A DNA stretch of 64,000 bases from Microthrix sp041394405 (lineage in GTDB: Bacteria > Actinomycetota > Acidimicrobiia > Acidimicrobiales > Microtrichaceae), in the NCBI GenBank assembly GCA_041394405.1, contig JAWKIF010000014.1, positions 1 through 64,000 on the forward strand, given 5' to 3'. Below the pieces are notes generated by a model. The model was not told the origin of the DNA, ran no database searches, and saw only the letters and a program-made list of their open reading frames with translations. Both the position numbers and the translations under genes were made by a program. Shown one piece after another: positions 7,660-17,087 of this stretch (position 1 is its first letter; each line of letters starts with the position of its first letter).

Positions 7660-9614
7660 CCGGCGTCGGCTTGAGCGATGAGGGTGTCGAGTCGGTCGAG
7701 GAGGCGCCGATGTCGGTTTGCTTCGTCGATCCAGCCTCGAGCTTGGGCGTCGTCGGCGAGGGCTCGGGTGTCGACGCGTTGGGCGGCGAGCACGGCGATC
7801 GAGGCGGTGTCGGTGCGGAGGCTGGGGCAGTGCTCGCAGATGTTTGCGTAGGGGCAGGCGCCCTGGGCGGGGGCGCGGAGGCAATGGCCGCCGGCGAGAC
7901 GGGATTTGATCGCGGGTGCGTCCCGCCAGTCATTGCCGTCGCTGCATCCGGTGCCGCAGGTGCTGTTGGTGATCGGGATGGGGCCCTTGCCGGTGGGCGT
8001 GGGCATTGCGCCGATGCGGCCCTTGGCCAGGTCGAGTGCTCGTTCGTATTCGGTGCGGATGGTGGAGTCGAAGAGGTGCGCGTAGCGCAGGCTCATCTCG
8101 GCTGACACGTGACCGAGCAGGGCCATGAGTGCTTGGAGTGACACGCCGGCGTTGACCAGGGCGGTGGCGTAGGTGTGGCGGAGCTGGTGTGGGGTGACGT
8201 GGCCGATCCCGGCGGCTTGGGCGCTGCGGGCGAGCTCTTTGCGGACTGTGGTCTGGGACAGGCGTCGGCCGTGGTGGGTGAACAGGAACTGGGTTGGTCG
8301 CCCGGTGCGGGGGTGGGGCAACGGTTTGCCGACCGAGCGTGTTGCGCAGATCCGGTCGATGAGCGACACGGTCTCGTCGTCGAGGGGGACCATGCGTTCG
8401 GTGTCGAGCTTGCCGAGTGGGACCTTGAGCCAGGCGCCGTGGCCGGGGATCTCGTGCACGCAGTCGAGTTCGAGGTCGAGCAGTTCACCGATGCGAAGCC
8501 CGACGGCCCGTGCCAGCAACAGGGCGTCGGCGGCGAGCCGGTAGTCGGAGGCTTCGAGCGCGGTGGTGAGTCGGCGGTCGGCGTCGACGGGCACGTAGCG
8601 GGGCAAGGGCCGGGGCTTGCGGGGGTGATCGGTGCGGAAGATCAGTTTCCGGGTCGGGGCGTCGTCCCAGCCCCATTCGGTGATCTCGTTGAGCATGTTG
8701 GCGACTGCCCGCACTCGGCGGTCTTGGTCAGCGACGGTGATCGCCTTGCCGGTCTTGGTGGAGACAGCGTGCGCGATCGAGTTCAGGTAGGGCTCGATGT
8801 GGCGTTGGCGACCCAGGCCGGCGAGTGAGACGAGGTCGGGGTCGGTCTCGGCGAGGAAGCGGCCGAAGTGAGCGAGCCGGGTCGCGAGGCTGGACACGGT
8901 CTTGGGGCGGCAGGTCCCGAGCTTTCGCTCCAGGTAGGCGACGAACGCCGGGCGGAGGTTGGGGTGGCAGTCCGCCAGTCGGGTCTCGAACGTGTCGGGT
9001 TGCTGGGCCGGTTCTGGTGGTTCGTCGACGATGTCGAGGTGGAACAGCACAGTGTGGGCGCACACGAGCGCGGACCGGTAGTGCCGCCAACCCTGTCCCG
9101 TCGCGTTCTCACGGGCCAGGCACGCCGCGGCGAGCTCGTCGAGGTCGCCGATAATGAGCGCTCCGAGCGGGCGACCAGTCTGGATCAGCAGCCGACCGAC
9201 CGACTGCGACGCAGCCCTCTTGGCCTGGATCTCGGTGAACCCGACCGCGACCGCCGCGTCACAGAACCGGGTCATGTCGGCCTCGAGGCGAGAGCCTTCG
9301 ACCTCACGCCAGAAGCTCGACAGCTTCTTGGCGACCAGCCAGTCCCAGCCCGGCCGTAGCCGGCCATGGACCATCAAGAACATGAGCAGCGACATCGTCG
9401 ACGGCGCCAAGTCCAACCGTGCGGCCAAGGGTTGGTCGGCCCAATCCTGCGGGCGTGGCCAACGAGCGAGGAACGATCGTGCCGCCCAGTCCGAGGCCGG
9501 GTTCCCTCGACCGGTCGCGGCCTGGTTGGCCCGCCACGCCCACAACACGCCCTCCGCCGACGACGGGATCGGCGCGACGTCAGGTGTTGGCGCGTTGGCC
9601 GGCGCGGGCAGCAT
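7656..9614 (-). CDS. TnpB-like large tyrosine recombinase
   Basis: 652 residues. The C-terminal catalytic domain holds the full pentad: Arg in GLRIGELLDLE, Lys in LGKLDTERMVPL, H-x-x-R in TPHQLRHTYAT, the GH of ALLGHVS, and Tyr in RYAHLFD. After the catalytic domain comes a cysteine-rich tail (CGTGCSD, HCLRAPAQGACPYANICEHC) that probably binds zinc and is typical of long TnpB-type recombinases. Its ATG lies inside the 3' end of the TnpA gene (35-base overlap) and its stop overlaps tnpC. Intact. Confidence 0.9.
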   Translation of the reverse strand: MLPAPANAPTPDVAPIPSSAEGVLWAWRANQAATGRGNPASDWAARSFLARWPRPQDWADQPLAARLDLAPSTMSLLMFLMVHGRLRPGWDWLVAKKLSSFWREVEGSRLEADMTRFCDAAVAVGFTEIQAKRAASQSVGRLLIQTGRPLGALIIGDLDELAAACLARENATGQGWRHYRSALVCAHTVLFHLDIVDEPPEPAQQPDTFETRLADCHPNLRPAFVAYLERKLGTCRPKTVSSLATRLAHFGRFLAETDPDLVSLAGLGRQRHIEPYLNSIAHAVSTKTGKAITVADQDRRVRAVANMLNEITEWGWDDAPTRKLIFRTDHPRKPRPLPRYVPVDADRRLTTALEASDYRLAADALLLARAVGLRIGELLDLELDCVHEIPGHGAWLKVPLGKLDTERMVPLDDETVSLIDRICATRSVGKPLPHPRTGRPTQFLFTHHGRRLSQTTVRKELARSAQAAGIGHVTPHQLRHTYATALVNAGVSLQALMALLGHVSAEMSLRYAHLFDSTIRTEYERALDLAKGRIGAMPTPTGKGPIPITNSTCGTGCSDGNDWRDAPAIKSRLAGGHCLRAPAQGACPYANICEHCPSLRTDTASIAVLAAQRVDTRALADDAQARGWIDEANRHRRLLDRLDTLIAQADAG

Positions 9615-10671
9615 CGAACTCGGCTTTCACATGGGTGGGTGCCAGATGGATGTAGCGGGCGGTGGTGTCGATGTGCGCGTGACCCAGCAGGGCCTGCATC
9701 ACGGCCAGATCGACACCGGCCTCGGCCAGCGCCGAGCCGAACGTGTGCCGCAACGCATGCGGATGCGCCGCCGCGATGCCGGTCAGGTCGCGGTGATAGC
9801 GGAAGATCCGGCGCAGACCCGCCGGCGACAGGGGCTGGCCACGGGTCGGTCCCTTGGCCACGATGAACAGTCGGGTGCTCGCCGTGTCCGGCCGCTCGGC
9901 GAGCAAGTAGGTCTGGATCACCCCAGCCACGTCGACATCGAGCGGGACCCGACGTTCCTTTCCGCCTTTGCCCGACACCCGTAGCCAACGGGCACCGATG
10001 TCGACATCGCCGACATCGAGGGCGAGAACCTCGGCCGACCGCAGCCCGCAGAACACCATCAGCCCGGCGATGGCCCGGTCGCGCCACGTGCGCAGGCTCT
10101 CCAACAGCTCGATCACCTCGCGGTGATCCAGCGTTCTGGGAAGCCGTTTCGTGTCGCGGACCCGCAATGGTGACCGTCGCTTCGGCGCACGCGACACATG
10201 CGCCAGCATCCCGGTCCGTTCCCCCGCCGACAGACGCTTCGCTTCCCGGCCCTTGGGGACCGGATTCGCGATGTCGGGGTCGCGCATCGATCGCAACGAG
10301 AACAACCCCGATATCGCAGCCAGCCGCATGTTGACCGTCGCCGGCGACAACACGTCGGTCCGGCGACCGTCGAGGCCGACCACGTTCTCGCCGCCCACCC
10401 GGCCCGCGACTAGCTCGGTCCGGCAAGCGGCCAGGAACTGCAGCAACACGTCGGTCGTCACCGCAGCCAAGTCGAGGTCTTCGTTGTCGAGCCAGCGGCA
10501 AAACGCCAACAGGCCGAAGCCGTAGGTGCGGATCGTGCGCGGCGAGTAGTTCCGGTCCGCCAGATACGACAAGTACTCGTTCACCAACCCGAACCGGCCG
10601 GTGTAGTCGCCGCCCAGGCGCCAACCATCGTCGCCATGTTCGAGGAACAACTCATCGTCTGGCACAGTCAC
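9580..10671 (-). CDS. TnpA-like tyrosine recombinase (XerC/D family)
   Basis: 363 residues from GTG 10671. It has a SAM-like core-binding domain (VNEYLSYLADRNYSPRTIRTYGFGLLAFCRWL) and a catalytic domain with Arg in CGLRSAEVLALD, Lys in SGKGGKERRVPL, HPHALRHTFGSAL, LLGHAHI and the nucleophile Tyr in ARYIHLAP. The frame is open upstream to 10767, but that part overlaps the element edge and reads as non-protein, so the GTG at 10671 (or 10665) is preferred. First gene of the tripartite element, co-transcribed with the next two. Confidence 0.85.
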   Translation of the reverse strand: MTVPDDELFLEHGDDGWRLGGDYTGRFGLVNEYLSYLADRNYSPRTIRTYGFGLLAFCRWLDNEDLDLAAVTTDVLLQFLAACRTELVAGRVGGENVVGLDGRRTDVLSPATVNMRLAAISGLFSLRSMRDPDIANPVPKGREAKRLSAGERTGMLAHVSRAPKRRSPLRVRDTKRLPRTLDHREVIELLESLRTWRDRAIAGLMVFCGLRSAEVLALDVGDVDIGARWLRVSGKGGKERRVPLDVDVAGVIQTYLLAERPDTASTRLFIVAKGPTRGQPLSPAGLRRIFRYHRDLTGIAAAHPHALRHTFGSALAEAGVDLAVMQALLGHAHIDTTARYIHLAPTHVKAEFDAARAGQRANT

Positions 10672-10767
10672 ATCTGTAACGCCTACCGAACGAGAAGGCA
10701 AGCATTCCCCAGTCAAACCAGCGCTTAGGCTGCTACCGCTAGACCAGATTGGCCAGTTAACAGGCAT

Positions 10768-11432
10768 ACGCCGGTCTGACCCATCGACCCGACCATGTCA
10801 TGTGAAGCGAGAAACGCTCTGAACTCGTCTGAGGTGTATTGCGCACCACGATCCGAATGAAAGACAGCCTCGGGTTGAATGCCGCCGGCGTTGATCGCGA
10901 CCTGGAGAGCGTCAGTGACCAAGCTCGTGCGCATGTGGTCGGCCATCGCGAACCCGACGACCATCTTCGAGTAGCAGTCGATCACCGTGGCCAAATAGAC
11001 CCAGCCTTCCCAAGTGCGGATGTAGGTGATGTCACCGACCAGCTTCACCCCGGGCTCAGGGGCGGCGAAGTCCCGCTCAACGAGGTCCTCTGCGCCCGGT
11101 GACCCGTCCGGGTCGGTCGTGGTCCTGTACGGCCTGGGCTGACACGCAACCATGTCGCCCTCAACCATGACCCGACGGACCAGCTCGACGCCTGCTGGGA
11201 TGTTCTTGCGGCCCAGCTCGGCGTGGACCCGACGGTGCCCGTAGGTGCCGTTCGATCGATCGAAGATCCTCCGGACCTCCACGGCCAACTCGGCGCGCCG
11301 TTCAGCGGTCGCCGAGGCCGGGCGCTTCTGCCAGTCGCAATAGCCCGACCTCGACACCCCCGCCCAGGCACACATCTCCGTGACCGGGAAGTTGGCCTTC
11401 TCACCGTCGACAAACTCGTACTTCGAGCTCAC
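10768..11432 (-). pseudogene. IS3-family OrfB, N-terminal part (split by the Tn554-like element)
   Basis: From GTG 11432 the minus strand encodes the HTH_21 region (AWAGVSRSGYCDWQKRP, NGTYGHRRVHAEL) and the integrase core with GDITYIRTWEGW and FHSDRGAQYTS, that is, two of the three catalytic acids. It stops being OrfB at TGVC, after which the frame runs into the recombinase element. The remainder is at 7078-7291. No OrfA gene was found upstream, so the IS is either truncated on that side at about 11440 or uses orfB alone. Confidence 0.85.
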
Positions 11433-11587
11433 CGATACTCCTGGGCAAAGGTGAGTGGCGGGAGGGAACCTCGGTGAGTTCCAGGGGTCAACGCACGCGA
11501 CCGGTCGGAATGACCGGGCTACCCGCACCCGTCGACCCTTGGAGGCCCCAGCATGCCACGCGATCCCCTCACCGCGGAGGAGCACTG

Positions 11588-12527
11588 ACCACATTCATGA
11601 ATGTCTGACGGTCGACAGGCTCATTCCGTTCGCGGGCATCGCCCGCGAACTCGAGCACGACCGGTCCACGATCTCACGAGAAGTGACCCGCAACGGTGGT
11701 CGCCACACCTACCGGCCATCAACCCCAGGACATGGCGCAGCCACCCGGCGTCGCCGTCCCAGTGCCGTTGTTGGCTCTGGACAATCCGTTGCGCACGAGG
11801 GTGGTCGGGCTGGTCTCAAGGGGTTCTCTCGGTAACCTGGCGGCCCTGTGCGGCCGTCACGGTGGCGAGGGCACCGTGTGTGCCGGGAACGATCTACCGG
11901 GCCCTCTACGACGGCACGCTGGGCTTGCAGCCAGGGGACTGTTTGCGGTCCCGTCGCCGTCGCGAAACGCCTGCAATCGGGGTGAGAGGCGAAGTCGCCT
12001 GTGCTGGAGCAGAACGTTGTCTCGATCGCAGACCGGCCCACCGAGGTCGACGCTCAGGAGCCGGCCATTGGGAGGGGCGATCTCATCATTGGTGCCAGGA
12101 GCCCAGTCGGCGGCGCTGACCCTCGTTGAGCGGTCGTCGGGTCTCAACTCGTCTACGCTTTACCGAACGGCTATCAGTCTGATTTGGTGGTTGCCACGTT
12201 GCAGCGCTGGGTGGAACCACACCGGCGGCGATAGTAGCGTCGTTGACGTGGGACCTGCGGGTCCGGAGATGGCCGAGTGGGAGTGGCTCCGCAGGGGTGG
12301 GGCTGGCGGTGTTCTTCTGTGATCCTCACGCTCCGTGGCAGCGTCCATTGAACGAACTCCAACCGGCAGTTGAGGTTCTGGTTCCCGAAGAACCGATCTG
12401 CGGGCGCGTTCAGTCCAGGCCGACTACGACCAAGCGTGCGCTGTGCTCAACGCTCAGCCCCGACGTATGCATGGGCTTCAGTCAGCTGCTGAACGTTATG
12501 CTGAGAACCGCGTGCGTCGACCGCTAG
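11588..12527 (+). pseudogene. IS30-family transposase, multiply frameshifted
   Basis: Fragments of one IS30-type transposase appear in successive frames: the HTH segment (FAGIARELEHDRSTISREVTRNGG), SVPGTIYRALYDGTLGL and CLRSRRRR, then a core with the HWEG motif and ALTLVERSS, then LAVFFCDPHAPWQRPLNE with the aspartate of the DDE triad, and finally a LNAQPRRMHG-like tail. At least three frame changes and small deletions separate these pieces. No intact protein can be made. Confidence 0.75.
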
Positions 12528-13188
12528 ACCCTGCCGCCCTACAAGCCGCTCCCGCCAACCGATCGGCGATCTCAACCCAAAATCGGGCCCACACGAACGT
12601 CAGGAGCGCCGATGAAGCTAGGATGGTTCAGACGCTGACAGAGTCGATTGCAGAGTAAGCAGAGTAGGGAGTGTGATCATGTCAAACCCGGCCACCTGCT
12701 GGTGTGGGATTCTTGCTGACCGCCGATGCGAAGCATGTGGTGACGCATCCTGTCGGACCCACTGCGTAGCGTATTGCAAGTCCTGTATTTGCAAAGCAGA
12801 CGAGGTGGCCTCTCGAATTAGGTCGGCGTTCACGGGCGCGATCTGGCCAGTGAGCGAGGGTCGGTCCTCGTGTAAGGTCCGACCCATAGGGGCATTGGAG
12901 TACAATCCAAGATCGGTTCGTTCGGGCGACCCTATGGTTGGCATATCGGGTAGTGGCTCTCGTGCGCAGTCCAGAGTGGTGGCACTTCTAACCGAACCGA
13001 CGCTGGGCGACGGCTATGTAGACGGGGAAATCTGGTCTTGGAATCGATATAGGCGAACGTGTTTGGTTGCGAACAATCAGTCGCCCCCATAGACCAACTC
13101 GGCAGGTGGTTGAAACAAAGGGACGCTTTTGGAAATGGGAAGAGACAAGAACGGAGGAGCTTCCAAAACAGATTCAAATAGAGATACT

Positions 13189-14196
13189 AGGAGCGTCGCG
13201 TAGTTGTATTTCAAGCGACGTCAACCCATTTCGTGCGCTTGAAGGTCAGGTGGTCGCCAACAATCGTGGCGAGTGCGCCAGCGGCCCGGAGGGGTGTCGT
13301 GGAAGTGGTCGGCTTGTCGGCGGAAGTCGTGGAGCACTTTGTAGCGTTTCAACGTTCGGATGCCGTGTTCGGACCGGACCCTGATGCTGGCGTGATAGCC
13401 GTTGGTGCCGCCCCCTGGGTCTGCCACTTGTGCGGCGCGAACACCTCAAACCGTCGGGATCGGTCGGCTTGTTCCCCCATCCTTGGTAGCCACGATCCGC
13501 GACGATCACCGTCCCGGTCGCCGCGCTGCGACCTCACCAACACCAGAGTTCCTGGCGCCAGTGATGTCATGGGTCGGCCCGGCCTCCGGTTCGGTCACCC
13601 GCAGCACCCTCACCCCTCCATGTCGGTGCACACTTGGGTCTGGTCCGACAGTGGGTATCTCGGTGCCCCGAATACTGGGCTTCCTGAGCGTCCCACCCGC
13701 ACCAGGACGCGGTGTGGGAATGGCGTGCTATCCAACAGCATGCCCTTGCCGGGACCTCGCCGCTCGAAAGACTCCTTTAGGTCAGCGACCGAGGAGATCG
13801 TGTCCCGTCACTGGTGGTGAACCCGACGTCCGCAGTAGCAGCCAGCTCGGCGGTCGCCCGGTGGGCGTGTCCTTGCCCATGCCGACCATGGCACCCAGCA
13901 CCTTGTAAACGGAATGTTGTGGCGCAGATGCAACAAGGTGACGAACAGCCGCAGCGCAGACACCAGCCGGTAGGAGGCTCCCGCTAGCGTTGGCGTTTTC
14001 GCTGGCCGACAGCCGTTCGGTTCGTTGGTGTTCTGAATGACCACGCCTTTCCAGTTCCCGCGAACGTTTCGGGTGTTTTCCCTGCAACCACCGCAGCTCG
14101 GCTGCGGTCAACACCGAAGGATGCCAGCGTCCGCCCTTGGCCTCTAGATGTGAACCACAGCGCACCAGACGCGGATACCAACTATGCGACGCTCCT
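13189..14196 (-). mobile_element. IS5-like element with 3-bp target duplication, decayed
   Basis: A 1,008-base element with inverted ends AGGAGCGTCGCGTAGTTG (13189 onward) and the complement of AGGAGCGTCGCATAGTTG (ending 14196), 17 of 18 matching. The trinucleotide ACT flanks both sides (13186-13188 and 14197-14199). It carries one minus-strand transposase pseudogene and interrupts the cysteine-rich gene. Confidence 0.75.
13211..14150 (-). pseudogene. IS5-like (DDE_Tnp_4 type) transposase, frameshifted
   Basis: Minus-strand pieces are spread over all frames. SALRLFVTLLHLRHN and AMVGMGKDT come from the HTH_Tnp_4 region, DRGYQGWG from the catalytic core, and RSEHGIRTLKRYKVLHDFRRQ from the C-terminal Glu region. 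The end ATIVGDHLTFKRTKWVDVA stops at the TGA 13211-13213. Several frame changes make it non-functional. The family is called from these motifs. Confidence 0.7.
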
Positions 14197-14493
14197 ACTG
14201 AGCGAGGTTGATCTATCCTCCCGCTACAGCTACGTAGCCGAGCAACTGGGTGTGGACCTTTTGATCGAAGCGCTGCTCAATCTTGCTCGGCTCCCACCGG
14301 AAGGAGCAGATCGGCCAGGCGTTGCGGGCGGGCAAAGAGGTCAACAGCCGCCAGGCACGCTTGGGCCGTCGGATATCCTTCGCAGCGTTGCAAAGCGCTT
14401 TGGCGTCAGCAAAATGGCTCTCGACGACGCTATCAGTACAGTTGTCCCTGAGGCTGCCCGATTTCTCCGGTACTCCTCAGTCTAAGCTTGCGT

Positions 14494-14850
14494 TTAAACC
14501 TTGGGTTCTTGTCGGAGGGTGAGTTCGGTGGCTTCGGTGGCGATGGTTCGCATCTCGTCGATGAGGGTGCGTAGCCGGCGGTCGTTGGCGATCCATTCCT
14601 GGTAGCGGGCGGCTTCGTCGGGGGTGAGGGACCGGGTGACGGTCTTGCCTGCGACTTTGGCGGTCCATTGCCAATACGGTCCGTGACGACGCTCAGGGTC
14701 GGTGTGACACCGACATGTTGGTGTCCCGCATTTGGTTAACCGTTCGATCACCGACCCGGACCGGATGTAGCCAACATCGGCGATCCGGGCCGCGACGTCC
14801 CGATATCGCCGTTCGAACTCGTCAAGCGCGGTCGTGGTCCTAGCGGCCAT
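14494..14850 (-). CDS. DUF6788 family protein
   Basis: 118 residues with a helical N terminus (LDEFERRYRDVAARIADVGY), a compact motif KCGTPTCRCHTDPERRHGPYW resembling a small metal-binding site, then KTVTRSLTPDEAARYQEWIANDRRLRTLIDEM. These features match the DUF6788 family, which is often found beside transposases. The stop codon lies inside the left terminal repeat, so the gene belongs to the element. It is divergent from the transposase across a 67-base gap containing a perfect palindrome. Function unknown; a regulator or accessory of transposition is an inference. Confidence 0.7.
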   Translation of the reverse strand: MAARTTTALDEFERRYRDVAARIADVGYIRSGSVIERLTKCGTPTCRCHTDPERRHGPYWQWTAKVAGKTVTRSLTPDEAARYQEWIANDRRLRTLIDEMRTIATEATELTLRQEPKV

Positions 14851-14893
14851 TCATCCTTCTTCCTGTTCTGGTCAAGCATCCCAACCCCAGCCA

Positions 14894-14915
14894 CCCCCAG
14901 TATGCATACTGGGGG
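14894..14915. promoter_or_regulatory. Perfect 22-bp palindrome between DUF6788 and transposase genes
   Basis: The half-site CCCCCAGTATG is followed directly by its exact complement. The palindrome overlaps CATACT (14905-14910), which sits 7 bases before the probable transposase start GTG 14918 and looks like a leaderless -10 element. A protein bound here would block transposase transcription. The DUF6788 product is one candidate binder. Confidence 0.55.
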
Positions 14916-15705
14916 CCGTGGATGGTGTGCACCTCGACAACCTCAACCGGTTCCGGACCGGCCTGTTTGGCTGTTTCGGGCGGTGGGCCGACACCCTCTT
15001 CGAGTTGTGCGACGCCACCCTGTGTGCCACCGGCCCGGTCACATCGCTGCCCATGTTGAGCCTGGAGCCGGTCTCGCGGCGGTCCCACGGGTCGCTCTAC
15101 CGGTCGTTGGCCGAAGGCGAGATCGACACCGACAGGTTCAGCGATCTCCTGATCGCTCATCGGCCTGTTGATTGGCCCGACGTGTTCGCCGTCGACGCGT
15201 CGACGTGGGCACGCTGCGACGCCGAGACCAGCCCCCAACGCGGGTTCTACTACTCGGCGTCGAAACACTCAGCCGGGCAACCCATCGTGGCGGGCTGGTC
15301 CTATGAATGGGTCACCCAACTCGACTGGGCACCCGACTCGTGGACCGCCCCGATCGACGTCGGCCGGATCGATCCCAACACCAACGCCCTCGACCAGACC
15401 ATCACCCGAATCCGGCGCATCACCGAACGCCTCGACTGCGACAATCCGATGTTTGTCTTCGACGCCGGCTATGACCCCATCGCGCTCACCCACCACCTCA
15501 CCGGCACCAACGCCCAGCTGACCGTCCGGATCCGATCAGACCGCGTCTTCTACGGCGACCCACCCGAACCCGGGCCTCACACGATGGGACGACCCCGCCG
15601 GCACGGCAACCGCCTGTGTTGCATCTGACTTGGCGCGACAGATCCCGGTTTCTTTCAGACCGCATCTGACACGGTTGTTGGCCTTCACGAAGGAGGCCGT
15701 GATCG

Positions 15706-16035
15706 ATGACAACGACACCGCGCAAGCCGAAGCGGTTCTTGACAGCAGAGCAGAAGTACGACTTGTGGGTGCGGATGCTCACCGGGCAGATCTCCGTCGC
15801 CGACGCGGCCGCGGAGGCGGGGGTGGACCGCTCGGTGATCACCCGGATCCGCGCGGTGGCACGCGATGGGGCGATCGCTGCGCTGCAGGCATCGAAGCCG
15901 GGCAAGCCGCGCCAGTCGCGTGCGGAGGCGAGCGAGGCTGCGGAGCTGCGCGCGGAGGTGGCCCGGCTGCAAGCCACGATCGTGGAGCAGGCGGTCGAGT
16001 TGGCGGTGCTCCGGGGAAAATCGGGTTGGGGATGA
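15706..16035 (+). CDS. Transposase OrfA (helix-turn-helix)
   Basis: 109 residues: an HTH_Tnp-type DNA-binding region (FLTAEQKYDLWVRMLTGQISVADAAAEAGVDRSVITRI, two helices and turn) and a C-terminal coiled coil (AELRAEVARLQATIVEQAVELAVL). It binds the IS ends. The stop overlaps the orfB ATG (ATGA), suggesting coupling or a programmed frameshift to an OrfAB fusion. The start ATG 15706 is preceded by GGAGGCCGTGATCG. Intact. Confidence 0.85.
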   Translation: MTTTPRKPKRFLTAEQKYDLWVRMLTGQISVADAAAEAGVDRSVITRIRAVARDGAIAALQASKPGKPRQSRAEASEAAELRAEVARLQATIVEQAVELAVLRGKSGWG

Positions 16036-17087
16036 GCGGTCCGATCCCCGCCCGTGTCGACGCGGCCGCCAAGACCGTCCTGCTCGATCTGATCGATGAC
16101 GCGGTCGACGCCGGCTGGAGCTTCACCCGGGCGTGTTCGACCCTCGAACTGGAACGGGGTCGGGCATGGCGGTGGCAGCGTCGTCGCGCCGAGGGCCGCC
16201 TCGACGACGCAGCGCCGGGTGGGAACCCGATCCATGGCCTGCTGGAGTGGGAGATCACCGAGATCCTGGCGATCTTCGACGAGTGGGCAGACGTGGACCG
16301 GTCGCATCGCAAGCTCGCCCACCGCGGCTCCTACGAGGGGCGGGTGTGGGTGTCACCATCAACGGTGGATCGGGTTCTCGCCCGTCACGGCCTCGCTCTA
16401 CCAGGCGAAACGCGCCCGGCACGGACACACAAGACGCCGTGGCCGGATTGGTGTGAGTGGCGTCCGAACCAGCTGTGGTGCTGGGACGGTTCCCAGTTCG
16501 AGCGTTGCACCGCCGCCAAGTACGCGTACGCGATCATCGACTTGGTGTCGCGCAAGTGGATCGCCACGCACCTCACCGCCACCCCCGACTCCGTCGCCGC
16601 CCGGATCCTGTTCAGCCGCGGCCTCGACAACGAGGGACTCCTCACCGACGCACTCCGCGACCGGCTCGCCGACCCCGACGCCGAGTTGCCCGACGACGAC
16701 ACCGGCGTCCCGCTGCTACTCGCAATCAGCGACAACGGCACCGAGATGCGCGCCAACGACACCCGCCGATTCATGGCGTTGTGCTCGATCGCCCAACACT
16801 TCGGCCGGCCCTCCACACCGACCGACCAGGCCTGGATCGAGACCCTGTGGGGACACGTCAAACGCGAACATCCCCACCTCATGACGATCACCGATCCGGT
16901 CGTGCTCGCCGCCGAACTCGATCGTGCACGAGCGCACTACAACCGCACCCGGCTGCACGAAGCAATCGGCTACGTCACCCCCAACGACGAACACGAAGGC
17001 CGCGGTGACACCATCCGAGCCGCCCGCGCCCACGGCATGCGGATCGCTGACAAACAACGCCGAGCCTGGCACCGGAGCCAGCGATGA
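16032..17087 (+). CDS. Transposase OrfB (rve integrase core)
   Basis: 351 residues. It has an N-terminal helical region (WSFTRACSTLELERGRAWRWQRR) typical of IS3-type OrfB, then an HTH (YEGRVWVSPSTVDRVLARHGL) and a retroviral-integrase-type core with D in LWCWDGSQFE, D in AISDNGTEMR and E in AWIETLWGHVKREH, so the DDE triad is intact. The IS could be active. It is the insertion that split the DUF6788-linked transposase. Confidence 0.85.
   Translation: MSGPIPARVDAAAKTVLLDLIDDAVDAGWSFTRACSTLELERGRAWRWQRRRAEGRLDDAAPGGNPIHGLLEWEITEILAIFDEWADVDRSHRKLAHRGSYEGRVWVSPSTVDRVLARHGLALPGETRPARTHKTPWPDWCEWRPNQLWCWDGSQFERCTAAKYAYAIIDLVSRKWIATHLTATPDSVAARILFSRGLDNEGLLTDALRDRLADPDAELPDDDTGVPLLLAISDNGTEMRANDTRRFMALCSIAQHFGRPSTPTDQAWIETLWGHVKREHPHLMTITDPVVLAAELDRARAHYNRTRLHEAIGYVTPNDEHEGRGDTIRAARAHGMRIADKQRRAWHRSQR

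Larger units (their letters stand above)
7292..10767 (-). mobile_element. Tn554-like tripartite recombinase element without cargo
   Basis: This 3,476-base unit carries three overlapping minus-strand genes (TnpA-, TnpB- and TnpC-like) and nothing else. Its edges carry inverted repeats: TTAACCGGCCAAT at 7291-7303 and ATTGGCCAGTTAA at 10748-10760, with 12 of 13 matching. A CAT trinucleotide lies outside each end (7289-7291 and 10765-10767). It interrupts an IS3 orfB, and removing it with one copy of CAT restores that gene in frame, which fixes the borders. This resembles RIT or Tn554-type elements that move by tyrosine recombinases. Confidence 0.8.
12679..14485 (+). pseudogene. Cysteine-rich protein gene interrupted by an IS5-like element
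   Basis: Starts at ATG 12679 after GGGAGTGTGATC. The N terminus (CWCGILADRRCEACG, then CRTHCVAYCKSCICK) contains about ten cysteines and a histidine in zinc-finger or B-box-like spacing. The frame changes near 13,070 and continues as RFWKWEETRTEELPKQIQIEI. An IS then inserts after position 13188. Removing it and one ACT duplication rejoins the gene to 14200-14485 (LSEVDLSSRYSYVAEQLGVDLL ... VPEAARFL) in the same frame, ending at the TAA 14483-14485. Another compensated shift is likely near 14,290-14,360. Function unknown. Confidence 0.6.
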
